Shown: piece by piece, positions 1 to 11,740 of the stretch | How positions within the stretch are numbered: position 1 is the stretch's first letter | Layout of the letters: each line of letters starts with the position of its first letter | Assembly: GCA_029783825.1 (NCBI GenBank) | Contig: JAREIK010002637.1 | Location: forward strand, 62,001-126,000 | DNA length: 64,000 nt | Source of the DNA: Sapria himalayana | Taxonomy: Eukaryota; Streptophyta; Magnoliopsida; Malpighiales; Rafflesiaceae | Direction: 5' to 3' | The notes under the pieces: generated by a model | What the model saw: only the letters and a program-made list of their open reading frames with translations | The model's database searches: none | What the model was told of the DNA's origin: nothing | Position numbers and translations under genes: made by a program

Positions 1-1508
1 TAGTGGAGTGGTGTCCGTGACGTCCGATATATGGACATGTCACGATGATTCTTCTTATGCAAGTCTCACGAGTCATTATGTAGATTAAAACTGAATTATC
101 AATAAAAAAATATTAGGATTCACTGAGATTCTTCATCCTCATGATGGCCCGGCCATTTTTGAGTGTATGATGAAAATATTTAGGGAATATAAAATTCAAA
201 ATAAAATTTTTAGTGTCACTTTCGATAATGCTGCGAATAATGGAGTAGCGATCAACATGTTTGTTAGGAATATTAGAGACGCACCATTAAGAGAGATCTT
301 TCATGTCATATGCATGTGTCATGTTATTAACCTGATAGTTCAAGCGGGTATGAAAGTCTGTTCCCCCGCGTTGGAAAATATACGCAATGCACTCAAGTAT
401 ATTCACACTCCTCGCAGACTACAAGAGTTTGGTAATCTCTGTTTGTCTGCGAATCTTAAGAAGAAGAAATTCCAATCGGATGTGAGACATCGTTGGAATT
501 ACACGTACCTGATGTTGGAAGCATGTGTTGGATACGAACACGTGATATCCGACTACGTCAATAGTAAGAGTGGAGAACTTATTAATGACGACACTGACTG
601 GGATGAAATTTCTGAAGATATTTTATGACACGACGAACATGTGTTCGTCGGTTTATACGCCCACCACTTGCATTGCACTCCGTTGCATATGCAACATTAG
701 TAGCATGTTTAGGAAGTATCGAGCGGACCCGATGCTTAGCCATATGGTTGCAGAGATGGAGACCAAGTACCTGAAGTACTGGTCCACCATTTCATCTCTT
801 TATTGCCTCGCAGCATGCATGGACCCTAGGGCTAAGGTGGAAGGGGTTGAAAATACCCTGACTTACATTTCCTCATGCATGAACCTGGAAGAGTCATCTG
901 AATGGTTCATTTACGAGAAGTTGACAGACCTGTTCACATACTACGATACTAGGTATGGTGGTGGTGGTGGTGAGACCGTGAGTACGGACACTAATACCTT
1001 GTTCGGAGATGACGATTATTCCATTAACCTAGCGAGGGGGAAACGTAGGGGTGAACCTTCACATAGGAGCGAGCTGTCTCGGTACTTAGATACCGATTAC
1101 TGCTCAATCCTATCATCTTCTGACAATAAGAATCTTGATTTATTACAGTGGTGGAAATCATATGAGTCCGCCTATCCCGTGCTATCTAGGATGGCACGAG
1201 ATCTACTGACTCCTCCGGTGTCGAGCATAGCATCGGAATCTGTTTTTTCTGTTGCAATGAACGTGATTTCGGATAGGAGATCGAGATTACGTCCAGATAT
1301 GGTTGAGGCCTTGGCATATTTGAAGGATTGGGAGGAATCGAGATTTAGCATCAGTGATCGTGCTGAAGCTGGGACTGTGACAGACACTGCAGTCGCATTC
1401 ACATTCACTACGATGGCGGATGAGCTGATTGCCGATGATGATGACCCATATGATACTGATCTTAATGTTGCGGCTGATGATTCTCATGATATGCCGCTTG
1501 ATGATTGA
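1..1508 (+). pseudogene. hAT transposase, partial and frameshifted
   Basis: C-terminal two-thirds of a hAT-superfamily transposase (nuclear DDE/RNase H-like enzyme that cuts element ends). Two overlapping frames carry it: 167-628 (with the motif FDNAANN and a CHVINLIVQAG segment) and 570-1508. The second ends in the hAT C-terminal dimerisation region: motif PPVSSIASESVFS near 1210-1250, then a D/E-rich tail. Against the copy at 48.2 kb, this copy lacks about 17 bases near 610, which explains the frame change. A stop (TAG at 89-91) also lies upstream. Start codon and BED finger are off the window. Family assignment is firm; activity is not plausible. Confidence 0.88.
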
Positions 1509-1972
1509 TGCTCATCTCCTATTTTTTTTCGATATTTTTTTATTTATTTTATTTATACGCTTTGTTTGTACTTTGTATTATACGTTGTGTTGAAACTTAT
1601 ACCTGTTTTGTTCGGACTATTGGTTTCAAAAGCATGAATGTTAATTTTTCATTTGTGTAGTTTAAATTTTTTTTTAATTTTAATTTTTACTAACTTAATG
1701 TATTTATTTATTATTTTACGATTTAAATTTTATTTTAAAAATTAATAACTTTAATTTTTAATATATAATTAATAAATTATAATAATAAAAAAAGCTAAAC
1801 TTAATTAAATAAAAAAAAAATTTCTAATATTTGTTTATTTTATTTAATTTTAAATTTTATAATTTTTACAAAAAATTATATTTTTTAATTATTACATATA
1901 CTCTAAAGTATATACTGTATGCAGAATAACAGAAACTTAATAAAAAAAATAAAAAAAAAAATTTTATAATCT

Positions 1973-2255
1973 GCCAAGCACGGGCCGTGCCCGTGCTTGG
2001 CTCCCGGGACCCGGACCCCGGTTGAGCCGGTCCAGGCATCCAGGCTGGACGCCTGCCGTGCGCCCGTGCCCCGCCTGGCCAAGCCAAGCCGTGCCCGAGC
2101 GGGCCGGGCACGGCACGGCCTTGCCGTGTCCACGGGCCATGCCGTGCCCGACTTTAAAACACCGTGCCGTGCCGGGCACGGCACGTCACGGTAGCACGGC
2201 GGGGCACGTGAAAAACGGGCCGTGCCGTGCTGGGCCGGCTCGTTTGACACCTCTA
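1973..2255. repeat. GC-rich subterminal block with palindromes
   Basis: About 280 bp of GC-rich, self-complementary sequence built from short GGCACGGC/GCCGTGCC motifs, sharply unlike the AT-rich DNA on its left. It opens with a perfect inverted repeat: arms GCCAAGCACGGGC (1973-1985) and its complement (1989-2001), 3-base spacer. Related blocks flank every hAT relative here (3.6, 15.4, 39.6, 46.3, 49.6 kb). Subterminal repeats in hAT elements usually bind transposase; that role here is inference. The long ORFs across this block on both strands are by-products of its composition. Confidence 0.8.
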
Positions 2256-2577
2256 GTTCTAGCTGTTAGCGGAATAGGCTCTCTTAGTACAAAGAGGGGC
2301 AGAACGGCGGATAGGCAGCTATAGAATTCGCTCGAATCCCCTGCAATTCAATCTGGTGCGATTCAATCAGCAGTGAGGGATAAACTTATATGTAGAAGAT
2401 GCAGAGAATGTCTTGCTAGTCTTAGCGCTAGAGAAGTAGTTGCAATGCAATGGTGCGCTACGCTAAGAAGGTGATAAAAAGGATTTATTCGGTAAGACTA
2501 GCTCCCTTGCTTTCTGAAAAGAGAGGATTTGGGTTGATACGAGCCTTCAACCCTCTTCAAGTTTTCTTTTTGGGGGA

Positions 2578-3079
2578 TTAGGTGCCTAGTCTCAGATAGA
2601 GCAAAGCAGACTTCGGTAAAACAATAGGATATAATGAAGTTCCTGTTCTGGTTTCACTAAGGGACAGTCTAGTGGAATAAACGCTTAGGGGAATAACTGT
2701 AGTGGGACTTCTTATTTTACTTTCAATGGGTGTCATGGATGTCCTTAAAAGAGCTGCTTTTAAGCAACCTCTTTGAACAAGTGAAGATGAATATTCTCTT
2801 TGTTCTACCGCTTTAGAGCTAGTTGCTCCCAATCGTCTGCAATATTCTGTCTTACGTTGACTGAAAGCCTGGATCAATATCATATCACACAGGTGCAATC
2901 TGGCACCTATTGTTCATAAATGACTTCTTTAAAGGAAAAAAAAAAAATGCCCCTGAGAGAGTAACTCGAACATAACGAATGATCCGAAGGGTTGCTGCAA
3001 GATGAATGGATCTGGGAGCGGTCATAAAATGACTGATAACAGGGACTGCATGAGTAAGATCAAGGTGAGTCATAGTCAT
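2578..3079 (-). pseudogene. copia RT/RNase H remnant
   Basis: Two antisense reading frames preserve scraps of a Ty1/copia polyprotein. At 3079-2885: a segment reading LTHAVPVISHFMTAPRS followed by IIRYVRVTL, matching the conserved copia stretch after the reverse transcriptase (usual pattern: T-RPDI-.AV..-SQF-..P, then ILRYLKGT). At 2898-2578: the motif AFSQRKTEY then LGATSSKA, like the RNase H stretch S-KKQ..V-A-SSAEAE. The order on the minus strand is correct for copia. No LTRs or termini are visible, so it is an old internal fragment. Confidence 0.6.
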
Positions 3080-3619
3080 CTATAACAGACTTCCTACCAA
3101 CTGCCGGTAAAGAGTGAGATTGGAAACAAGAGTGGTTATTTTCCCTAATGAGTTACAGAATGGGGACCTTTTTGTGCAGTGTGCGAAAGAACACTGAGTT
3201 TTGATGGCTTGTCCCCTAGCCTGGTGTCTAGCGAAAGGAACTATAAAGCCAGCAAAAAGCTTTCTCTCGATTGCTCAAACCAGCTTATGATACTGAGGAG
3301 TGTACCGTATGGATTGACGAAAATAGCTAAAAAACAATAGATAGAATGAGAATAGAACTAACTTGTGTACCATTCGGGGAGAAAGACCAATGCCGTTTCT
3401 ACCTTTTTGCTAGTTGCATGATCAATTAATTTTATACAATATTTCACTTCTCCAATCTGTTGAGAAGGAAGATGCTGTGCCATGTGCTTTTAGTTCTTCG
3501 TATGCTGAGAAAGGAGAATGCTTTGTTTTGGTCGAATAAGAGAGACTTGTCCTTCCAAACAAATATGGGTCATCGTGGAAATTAACTATGTAAAGTCCTT
3601 TTGTCTGCCTTAGCCAGAC

Positions 3620-4121
3620 TAGATGTGTCAAATGGGACGTGCCGGGCTGGCCCGACTGTGCTTTCGTGCCGGGCCAGACATGACACGGTTACTATACCGT
3701 GCCGTGCCTAGCCCGGCATGGTTCTGTGGAGGTTAGTCCGGCACAGGCCCATGGCACAAATCCGTTGGGTTTGGCTATGTCGGACCGAACCTCTAATATA
3801 AAAAAAATGACGGGTTCGGTTGTGCGCTGTCGTGCCGCCGCACGCCGAATCCCTAATTTTAAAAAATTAGGGTTTTGGTATGCCTGAAACCCTAATTAAA
3901 AAAAAATTGTTTCCTTGGCTCTTATCGAGGTACCGTGCCAATGGGCCAGGCACGACAAGCGACCCGGTTGGCCTCTGCAAGGCACGACATGATTGGTGCC
4001 GTGGTCGGGCACTGCACGAACCCGGGCACGGAAAATTCTCGTGTCGGGCAAGCCCAGGCACGGCTGAATCGTGCTGTGTCTCATGCCAGACCGGGCTGGG
4101 CCGGCCCAGTTGACACCTCTA
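3620..4121. mobile_element. small non-autonomous hAT element, 502 bp
   Basis: Begins TAGATGTGTCAAATGGG and ends GTTGACACCTCTA, the same inverted ends as the large hAT copies. It is flanked by an 8-bp target duplication, AGCCAGAC (3612-3619) and AGCCAGAT (4122-4129), one mismatch; 8 bp is the hAT hallmark. It contains only GC-rich GGCACGGC-type subterminal sequence around a short AT-rich core. The ORFs inside it are compositional artefacts. Probably moved by transposase from hAT copies such as those at 1 kb and 47 kb. Confidence 0.88.
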
Positions 4122-5236
4122 AGCCAGATAAAACTGTCTTATGTTGAAACGAATGATAAAACTGGCATTCCCCTATTCGGCTCCCCTGCCATCCCAGCTA
4201 GATAACTCAATGCAATGAGTCAGAGGAGAAACAATAAATAATTCTAATGACTATTCATATCTGGCCTTGTGTAAGTAAAGCCCTGGGTAGGTAGTTCTTT
4301 CTAAGCTACAAGCGTAAGACTGCCAGAGAACTCATATCGAAAGAACTACTTGCATAGAAAAAGAATTCTGGAATTTGGCGATTGGACGACATCTTGTCTT
4401 TGAGGCAATGGAAAAAAACCTTGATCTATCTATAGTGAATTGCCTATTTCTTTTCTTTTAAAGAAGGAGATTGGATCAAGAAGTTGAGGCCCACTATGGT
4501 TTTATTAAAATGGGTAAACTGTTCAACGTAAGAACCGATTTGATAACCCTTATATCACCCTCCCTTTGAAGAGAAAAGACTTTCTCCATATCTATATCTA
4601 TGCAACTAGTTCTTTCACTTGCTTCCAAATCTATCCATCAAATGCCAAGCATAAAAAGGCATTTGCTCATTTGTTATAAGTTAATAGATATGCTACCACT
4701 AGCTATAGAAAGAAAGTTAATTCCACGTCTCGACGTTGGCTTGAGGAAGTATGATTTCACCTATTCAACCTCTCGATCTCTCCTCACCAGGGTTAAAGCT
4801 TTTTCATGCTGCTTGCTTGGTGATAGGTCGTGGTTTTGAGATGGTCCAACCTCTTAATGATTGTTACACTGGAGCTTTGACTTTTTGAACCCCCCTTTAG
4901 GGTAGAAACTCTTCTTTGCTGCCCTGCTTTATTTGGCTTAAGATGGTAGTGGACCAGACTTAGTCTACTAGTGGCAGAGAAGAATGAAAACTAGGCCAAA
5001 GGGTCTGTTTAATAGCATTTTAAGGCCGATTGATAACATCCAATGTCTTGACTTTTGGTGCCTGAAACTCCTATTTTTCCTAGGAAGAGATGTAACCATT
5101 TTTGTTTGAACATATTTGAGTTGGTGCTTACTTGTAGTAAGATCCCCTGCTCTGAAGTCAAGTCTTTGTGTTTTGGAGCTCCTTCCGAAGAAGTTGTGAT
5201 TACAGTTTCAATTGGATGTGTCCTGGTATTATAGTT

Positions 5237-5334
5237 TGTGGAATATATAAAAGGGGAAAGCGCTACAAGCGAAAGTCAAGCGAAAGAAATCTAAGGTTTT
5301 TTCTCTCTCTCTCTCTCTCCCTCCTTCTTCTTCA
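5237..5334 (+). repeat. 5' LTR of copia element
   Basis: 98-bp long terminal repeat, TG...CA. It starts TGTGGAATATATAAAAGGGG and ends in a CT-rich tract plus CTTCTTCTTCA. The TATA-like TATATAAAA (5244-5252) is the likely promoter core. The copy at 9984 matches except for four transitions and a longer pyrimidine run. LTRs under about 100 bp are short for a copia element of this length. Confidence 0.93.
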
Positions 5335-5346
5335 TGGTATCGGAGG
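5335..5346 (+). other. primer-binding site (initiator tRNA-Met type)
   Basis: TGGTATCGGAGG directly abuts the 5' LTR. It matches the plant tRNA-iMet-complementary primer site TGGTATCAGAGC at ten of twelve positions. It marks where minus-strand DNA synthesis would begin and fixes the LTR boundary. Confidence 0.85.
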
Positions 5347-5942
5347 GATATTTCGAATGAATAATATTTGTTCGAAATCTTCGCCTTCAAAATCCTCTTC
5401 GTGCACATACGGATCGTCTTCAAAAGCTTGGCGTACCTCCTCCTCCTTGCAATTGGGTGGTGGTTCCGAAATCCGAATGAGCTGAGCAACCCTTCGTTGT
5501 CAAGGCTTGCGGACGCTGCTTAGTTTTCTGTGTGGCTTTGTTTGCCGCCATTAAAGTGAACACCTCCGAGAAGTTGACCATCCACCGCAGAATACTAACT
5601 GCAGCGGCACAATTGGTCTCCACCTTTATTCATCTGTAAATTGTGGCTGGTTTTCTCCTCCTCCAGTTCATCATCGCCGTCGATTTGATCTGAATTTTAA
5701 TACTGTTCTTGGATTGTCGCTTGGTTTTCTTCGTATTGAGGAACGTATTGTTGGGTTCCCGTAGGCCCAGCTGTTTGCAGCTTCCTCTTCCTCGCCATTC
5801 AGTGATCTAGGGTTTCCCGGGCAAAATCTAGGGTTTCAGAAATCCTGTTCAGAAACCCTGTTCCTTGCCTCTTCAACCTTTTGGGTGCTGCCACGCCACA
5901 ATCTGGAGCTGTACTAGGGTTCTTTTTCAATCTGAAGTAGAT

Positions 5943-8900
5943 ATGGCTGCTAAAACTTCCATTTTTTCCTCTATTATATCTGGATCTCCTATGATTATTT
6001 CGGAGAAATTGGTTGGTAGTGATAATTATCTTTCCTGGTCAGCTTCTGTTGAACTATGGTTTATGGGTCAAGGATATGAGGATCACCTGGTTACACAGGA
6101 GACAGATATCCCTGAGGTTGACCGCGTACAGTGAAGGAAGATAAATGCCCAGTTATGTAGTATATTGTGGCAATCAGTTGATCCTAAGATTCTTCTTCAT
6201 CTTCGGGCCTACAAAACTTATTTTAAATTTTGGACTCAAGCTAAAGGATTATACACGAATGATATCCAGCGTCTTTATAAGGTGGCTTCTACTATTGTCC
6301 ATCTCAGCTAACAGGACTTGGATCTATCTACTTATATTGGCCAGATTGCTTCTTTTAAGGAAGAGTTCTTGATTGTGATGCCTCTTACTTCTGATGTTGG
6401 GGCTCAACAAATACAGCTTGATAAGTTCTTCATGGTCCTTACTCTTATTGGCCTCCGTCCGGATCTTGAGCCTGTCCGCAATCAGATTCTTGGCAGTTCA
6501 TTAGTTCCATCCTTGGATGATGTGTTTGCTCGCCTCCTTCGTATCTCGTCCACTCAAAGTTTGTCATCTGTTCAGATTCTTCTGTGTTAGTTTCTAACAC
6601 TACCACTCAAGGAGGCCGCAGAGGTAACTGAGGTAGGGGCCAACGTCCTCTTTGCACTTATTGCAATAAACTTGGCCACACTCGTGATCGTTGCTATCAG
6701 TTACATGGACGGCCTCCTCGCACTGCCCATATGGTCCAGTCCTCTGATTCTCAGTTGCCTCAGCCTTCGAGCTCCTCCGCATCTCAGGCATATCAGGCTT
6801 CTGTTGCCTCTGTTGCCCAGCCTAGTAATACCTCTGCCTGCCTTACCCACACATCTTTTCTTGGACCCTGGATTCTAGATTCTGGAGCTTCTGATCACAT
6901 ATCTGGTAATAAGGATCTTTTCTCCTCTATTTCTACTACCTCTGCTTTACCTACTGTTACCTTAGCTAATGGTTCTCAAACTGTGGCTAAAGGTATTGGT
7001 TTGATCATTCCTCTACATTCTCTACCTCTCACTTCTATCCTTTATACTCCTAAATATTCTTTTAATCTTATTTCCATCAGCAAAATTACTCGTACTCTTA
7101 ATTGCTCTATTATTTTTTCTGATAAATTTGTGATCTTGCAGGACCGAAGTACTGGGAAGACGATTGGCATAGGACGTGAGTCTCAAGGCATCTATCTCCT
7201 CATCTCGGATTCATCTCCTGCAGTTTGCATTTCCACTGATGCTCCTTTCCTCATTCACAGTCGTTTGGGCCACCCTAGTCTCTCCAAGTTCTAGAAGATG
7301 GTCTCTCATTTTTCCACTTTGTCGTCGCTTTCGTGTGAGTCATGTCAGCTTGGGAAACATACTTGTGTCTCGTTCCCAAAGCGTTTGGATAATCGGGCAA
7401 AGTCTCCTTTTGAGCTTGTCCACACTGATATTTGGGGTCCTTGTCGAACTGCGTCTACTTTAGGATTTCAGTATTTTGTCATTTTTATTGATGACTATTC
7501 TTGATGTACTTGGTTATTTTTAATGAAAAATCGAGCTGAGTTATTTTTTATTTTTCAGAAATTTTATGCTGAAATCTAGATCCAATTCAATATTTCTATT
7601 CGTGTGTTACGCAGTGACAATGTCAGGGAATATTTTTCTTCCCCCTTTACTTCATTTATGTCTCATCATGGGATTCTTCATCAGCCTTCTTGTGCTCATA
7701 CTCCTCAACAAAATGAGGTAACTGAGCGCAAGAATTGACATCTTGTTGAGACAACTTGTATTATCCTCCTCCATAGTATTGTTCCTCTTTGTTTTTGGGA
7801 GGACGCTGTTCTTACCGCTTGTTATTTAATTAATCGTATGCTCTCATCTGTTTTACATGATCAGGTTCCTCATTCCCTTCTCTTCCCGGACCAACCACTT
7901 TATTTTCTTCCTCCTCGTGTCTTTGGTTGTACTTGCTTTGTTCATATTCTCACTCCTGGACAGGATAAGCTTTCAGCCAAAGCCATGAGGTGTCTTTTCT
8001 TGGGATACCCCAGACTTCAGAAGGGTTATCGTTGTTATTCTCTTGAGACTCATCGCTACTTTATCTCCGCTAATGTTACTTTTTTTGAGGACTCATCATT
8101 CTTTTCCACCACTTCCGAGTCTCTTCCTGTTTCTGCAGTCTTGCCCATTCCCATTGTCTCTTCTCCTGATGTTGTGCCTCCTCGACCACTTCAGGTTTAT
8201 CATCGTCGCCCTCGTGGCGATGCTCCTCTTTCGTTTGCTGAGGCACCTGCTGACTCACTTCCTATCCCTTCGGCTTCTCCTGCCCCGGTTCCACCCTCTC
8301 CCGATGACTTAACCATTGCTACTCGGAAAGGTAATCGCTCTACTCGTAATCCTCATCCTATTTATAATTTTTTGAGTTATCATCGATTATCTTCACCCTA
8401 TTCTGCTTTTGTCTCTGCTATATCCTCTGTTTCTATTCCAAAGAGCACCTATGAAGCTTTTTCTCATCCAGGCTGGCGACAAACAATGATGGATGAAATG
8501 GCTGCTCTACACTCTAATGGCACTTGAGATCTTGTTGTTTTACCATCTGGTAAATCTACAGTTGGTTGTCGTTGGGTCTATGCAATTAAGGTTGGTCCTG
8601 ATGGTCAGGTTGATCGCCTTAAGGCCTGCTTAGTTGCTAAAGGCTATACTCAGATTTATGGTTCTGATTATGCTGACACATTCTCCCCTGTTGCCAAGAT
8701 TGTTTCTGTTCGTATGCTTCTCTCCATGGCTGCCATGTGTTCTTAGTCTCTCTATCAGTTGGATATTAAAAATGTCTTCCATCATGGTGATCTTGCCGAG
8801 TAAGTTTATATGGAGCAACCTCTTGGTTTTGTTGCTCAGGGGGAGTCTGATTTAGTGTGCAAGTTATGCCGTTCTCTATATGGCTTGAAACAATCTCCTC

Positions 8901-9976
8901 GAGCATGGTTTGATCGTTTTAGTTCTGTTGTTCAAGAGTTTGGCATGCTTCGCAGTACAGCAGACCATTCAGTTTTCTATCATCATAACTCATTGCGGCA
9001 GTGTATTTATCTGATTGTTTATGTGGATGACATTGTCATTACAGGCAGTGATCAGGATGATATTCAGAAACTAAAGCAACATTTTTTTACCCACTTTCAG
9101 ACCAAAGATTTGGGGAAACTCAAGTATTTCTTGAGAATTGAGATAGCTCAATCCAGTTTCGGTGTGGTCCTTTCCCAAAGGAAGTATGCTTTAGACATCC
9201 TGGAAGACACCGGTATGTTAGATTGTAAACCGGTAGACACACCTTTGGATCCAGATGTCAAACTTGTACCAGGACATGGGGAGCCTTTAGGAGACCCAGG
9301 GAGATATCGACTACTCGTAGGTAAATTGAACTATCTCACTATTAATCGTCCAGATATTTCTTTTCCTGTGAGTGTTGTTAGTCAATTCCTACAGTCACCA
9401 TGTGATAGCTATTGGGATGCCGTAATCCGCATTCTTCGATATATCAAAAGTACACCAGGCCAAGGTGTGTTGTACGAGAACAGAGGTCATACTCAGGTTG
9501 TTGGTTACACAGATGTAGATTGGACTGGCTCACCCACAGATAGACGTTCCACTTTAGGGTACTATGTTTTTATTGGAGGTAATCTAATATCTTAGAAGAG
9601 TAAGAAACAAGATGTAGTAGCGAGATCTAGCGCTGAAGCCGAGTATCGAGCTATGACTTAGACAACATGTGAACTCATATGGTTGAAACATCTTCTTCGA
9701 GAGTTGAGATTTGGAAAGGATGAAGAGATGAAACTCATCTGTGATAACCAGGCCGTATTACATATTGCATCCAATCTAATCTTTCATGAAAGGACCAAAC
9801 ATATTGAAGTTGATTGTTACTTCATTAGAGAGAAGATCACATCAGGATGTATTGCTACAAGTTTTGTTAATTCAGAAGATCAACTAGCAGATATCTTCAC
9901 TAAATCTCTCAGTCGTCCTAGGATTAAATACATTTGTAACAAGCTTGGTGCATATGACATATATGCTTCAGCTTGA
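5943..9976 (+). pseudogene. copia gag-pol polyprotein, about 12 stops
   Basis: Broken single-ORF gag-pol. Gag starts at ATG 5943 (MAAKTSIFSSI, with LVGSDNYLSWS). A CCHC zinc knuckle (C-x2-C-x4-H-x4-C) begins at 6653. Protease has LDSGASDH (about 6874). Integrase has an HHCC finger (HSRLGHP...CESCQLGKH, 7256-7360) and HTDIWGP (about 7425). Reverse transcriptase has SLYGLKQSPRAW (8874) and the YVDD active site (9020-9031). RNase H has SSAEAEYRAM and HIEVDCYFIREKI (about 9798). About a dozen in-frame stops (6132, 6311, 6628, 7292, 7502, 7735, 8525, 8743 and others) and a frame change near 6560 kill it. Nearly all stops look like C-to-T or G-to-A changes of expected Gln, Arg or Trp codons. Longest open pieces: 8810-9595 (RT) and 7838-8527. 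Confidence 0.94.
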
Positions 9977-9983
9977 GGGGGAG

Positions 9984-10088
9984 TGTAAAATATATAAAAG
10001 GGGAAAATGCTACAAGCGAAAGTCAAGCGAAAGAAATCTAAGGTTTTTTTTTTTTTTTTTTCTCTCTCTCTCTCCTTCTTCGTCTTCA
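9984..10088 (+). repeat. 3' LTR of copia element
   Basis: 105-bp partner of the 5' LTR, preceded by the polypurine tract GAGGGGGAG (9975-9983). It starts TGTAAAATATATAAAAGGGG, has a long T run followed by CT repeats, and ends CTTCA at 10088. The next five bases, TAGTT, are the target duplication. Confidence 0.93.
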
Positions 10089-10093
10089 TAGTT

Positions 10094-11740
10094 ATATACA
10101 GATATACTGCCTAAGACAGGGCCTCCCCTTTGTGTATCGAGAGAAATAAAGAACTTCCTAAGAGATGGCACGCACTAAAAGTTTTCTTTTTGTGGGGTCA
10201 ACAGAAAAATTTACACATATTTAAGGGGAACCACAAGGAAAGCCGAATTCATTGTTCCTACAATGACAGGTGACACCTATGTTGGGATTACACGGTTGGT
10301 CAAACAAAGGAAGGATGATACAAATGGGCATCGTCCCGGGATACGCACATCATATGTCAATGTGTGTCGATAACCCGCAAACAAAAAGTTGTTTACATTG
10401 AAGGGGGTATCCGTTGATCAGCTTAACTCCGGTAAGCCCACATATGAAGTATGAGATCGTAGTAAAACAATTACTAGCTCATTGACAATCAGGCTTTTTG
10501 ACACTAGCCATAGCGTATTACTACAGTAATGGGAAATTCCAATAGTAGCAAATAGTTTAGAACTGGAAAAAAAAGTTTCTTCTCAAATACAACTCAATTA
10601 TATTTCTAAATAAATCAATCTAAAGCCAAATCCTCAACCTCGAAATGATATTGAAGAGAGTCTCAGCCTAGTCACTCAACTAATCAACTCGTAGAGTGCT
10701 AGTGGCATTGTAGTTATGTGGTAGTTGAGACTCCGCCACTATTCATTTATCTCTAAAGTAAGCCAAGCCAAAGAGCTCGACTTTCAAGTAGTAGGATGGT
10801 TGGTGACATATCAATGATTGCCTTGAACTTGTAGTTTTATATGGAGTTATAATTCGGGGTTTTCTGATGTGAACCTATCAAAAAGGGGCAATATGCTTCA
10901 TTCCTTTAGCACTATTTTGTATTTTTTTCTCATTTATTTATATGAATAGGGTCCAAGGGTTGTTCAATAACCAAGGGACCTGTTGTTAATAGAGAACAGA
11001 CTATGAATACTGCACTTGGGATGTTTATCTTACCAGACTGTTATTCCTGACTAAAGATAGGGAAAATAAAATAAGTTATGATCTAATTATAATTATTTAT
11101 AATATTTCTTTCTTTGTTATTATAAGTAATTATAAAATGAATGTCATTTTTTTTGGCTGCTGCCACGATAAGTTCTTTTTGATATTTACATAATGAAACT
11201 TAGAGTAGCGGCACTGTTTGGTCCATTAAACAAACTCCAACCAAGAGTTTGTCCTTAATCAAAGACGAAATTACATGACTTCAACATTAAATCACACAGC
11301 ACTGCCCATTAAAGATAGCGGACAGTGACGCTGATGGATTATGTTAGAACATCTGAACATTATATCATATTTGTTAAACTTAACTGGTCTTTCTGATTAG
11401 GACGTAGACAAACCACATATGGATCTAATAGTTGTTTTAAAGTGTCTAAGAAGTCACAACAAGCTTCTTCATACCACTAGACATATTGTATGAGAGATTC
11501 CACCCAATATTTGAGCATGACTCTCTCTACGTAGAAGTCCTCTTCTTTAGTATGCTTATGCTTAAAATCATCCCGCACAGACAACACTTGTCATTTGGAT
11601 TACAAGACTTCAAAAGAAAATACCGCACCTTCCTAGCTAATCGTAGACCAACCTAATGAGGACTAGAAAACTTCTTTTATAAAGTACATATTGGTTGATA
11701 TTACTATATCAGACTACTTTCTCTCACCTTAGATAACTAA
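10094..11740. other. base-balanced DNA continuing the 2.3-5.2 kb stretch, no gene recognised
   Basis: Continuation of the interrupted segment after the copia element. Up to about 11.0 kb it is balanced in composition with no repeat structure. A frame from 10215 reads without a stop for roughly 55 codons but resembles nothing I know. From about 11050 it becomes AT-rich. From 11170 to 11735 it is balanced again and unidentified. No LTR, TIR or splice-bounded exon could be identified. Confidence 0.4.

Larger units (their letters stand above)
1..2255 (+). mobile_element. hAT element, copy 1 (3' part)
   Basis: Right-hand part of a hAT DNA transposon whose left half lies outside the window. It holds the 3' two-thirds of a transposase gene, an AT-rich 3' untranslated stretch (about 1510-1970), a GC-rich subterminal block (1973-2240) and a right terminal inverted repeat ending GTTTGACACCTCTA at 2255. 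The same end sequence, or its complement TAGAGGTGTCAAAC, recurs at many sites in this window, which fixes the boundary. The candidate 8-bp target duplication would be 2256-2263, but its partner is off the window. It is closely related to the fuller copy at 46.3-49.8 kb. Confidence 0.88.
2256..5236. other. base-balanced DNA, possible organellar insert, no intact gene
   Basis: After the hAT end the texture changes: balanced composition, few long A/T runs, no recognisable nuclear gene. It resembles plant mitochondrial intergenic DNA in style, including a decayed copia reverse-transcriptase fragment of the kind such genomes carry. That is an impression of texture, not an alignment. The stretch is interrupted by a 502-bp hAT derivative (3620-4121) and stops at the copia insertion (5237), resuming at 10094. 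The small ORFs here (for example 4600-4839, 79 aa) have no recognised relatives. Confidence 0.4.
5237..10088 (+). mobile_element. complete Ty1/copia retrotransposon with very short LTRs
   Basis: A 4,852-bp LTR retrotransposon flanked by a perfect 5-bp target duplication TAGTT (5232-5236 and 10089-10093). Order: 5' LTR 5237-5334, primer-binding site 5335-5346, leader, gag, protease, integrase, reverse transcriptase, RNase H, polypurine tract just before 9984, 3' LTR 9984-10088. Integrase preceding RT makes it copia, not gypsy. In the first ~60 aligned bases the LTRs differ at four positions, all transitions, so insertion is moderately old. It interrupts the base-balanced DNA seen on both sides. 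Confidence 0.95.

Noticed and set aside
1866..2324. Several 65-115-aa ORFs on both strands
   Set aside because: They lie in GC-rich palindromic hAT subterminal DNA where stop codons are rare; no family resemblance. The same applies near 3.9, 15.5, 39.7, 46.4 and 49.6 kb.
8076..8258. Short antisense and alternative-frame ORFs inside the copia element
   Set aside because: Shadows of the gag-pol reading frame.
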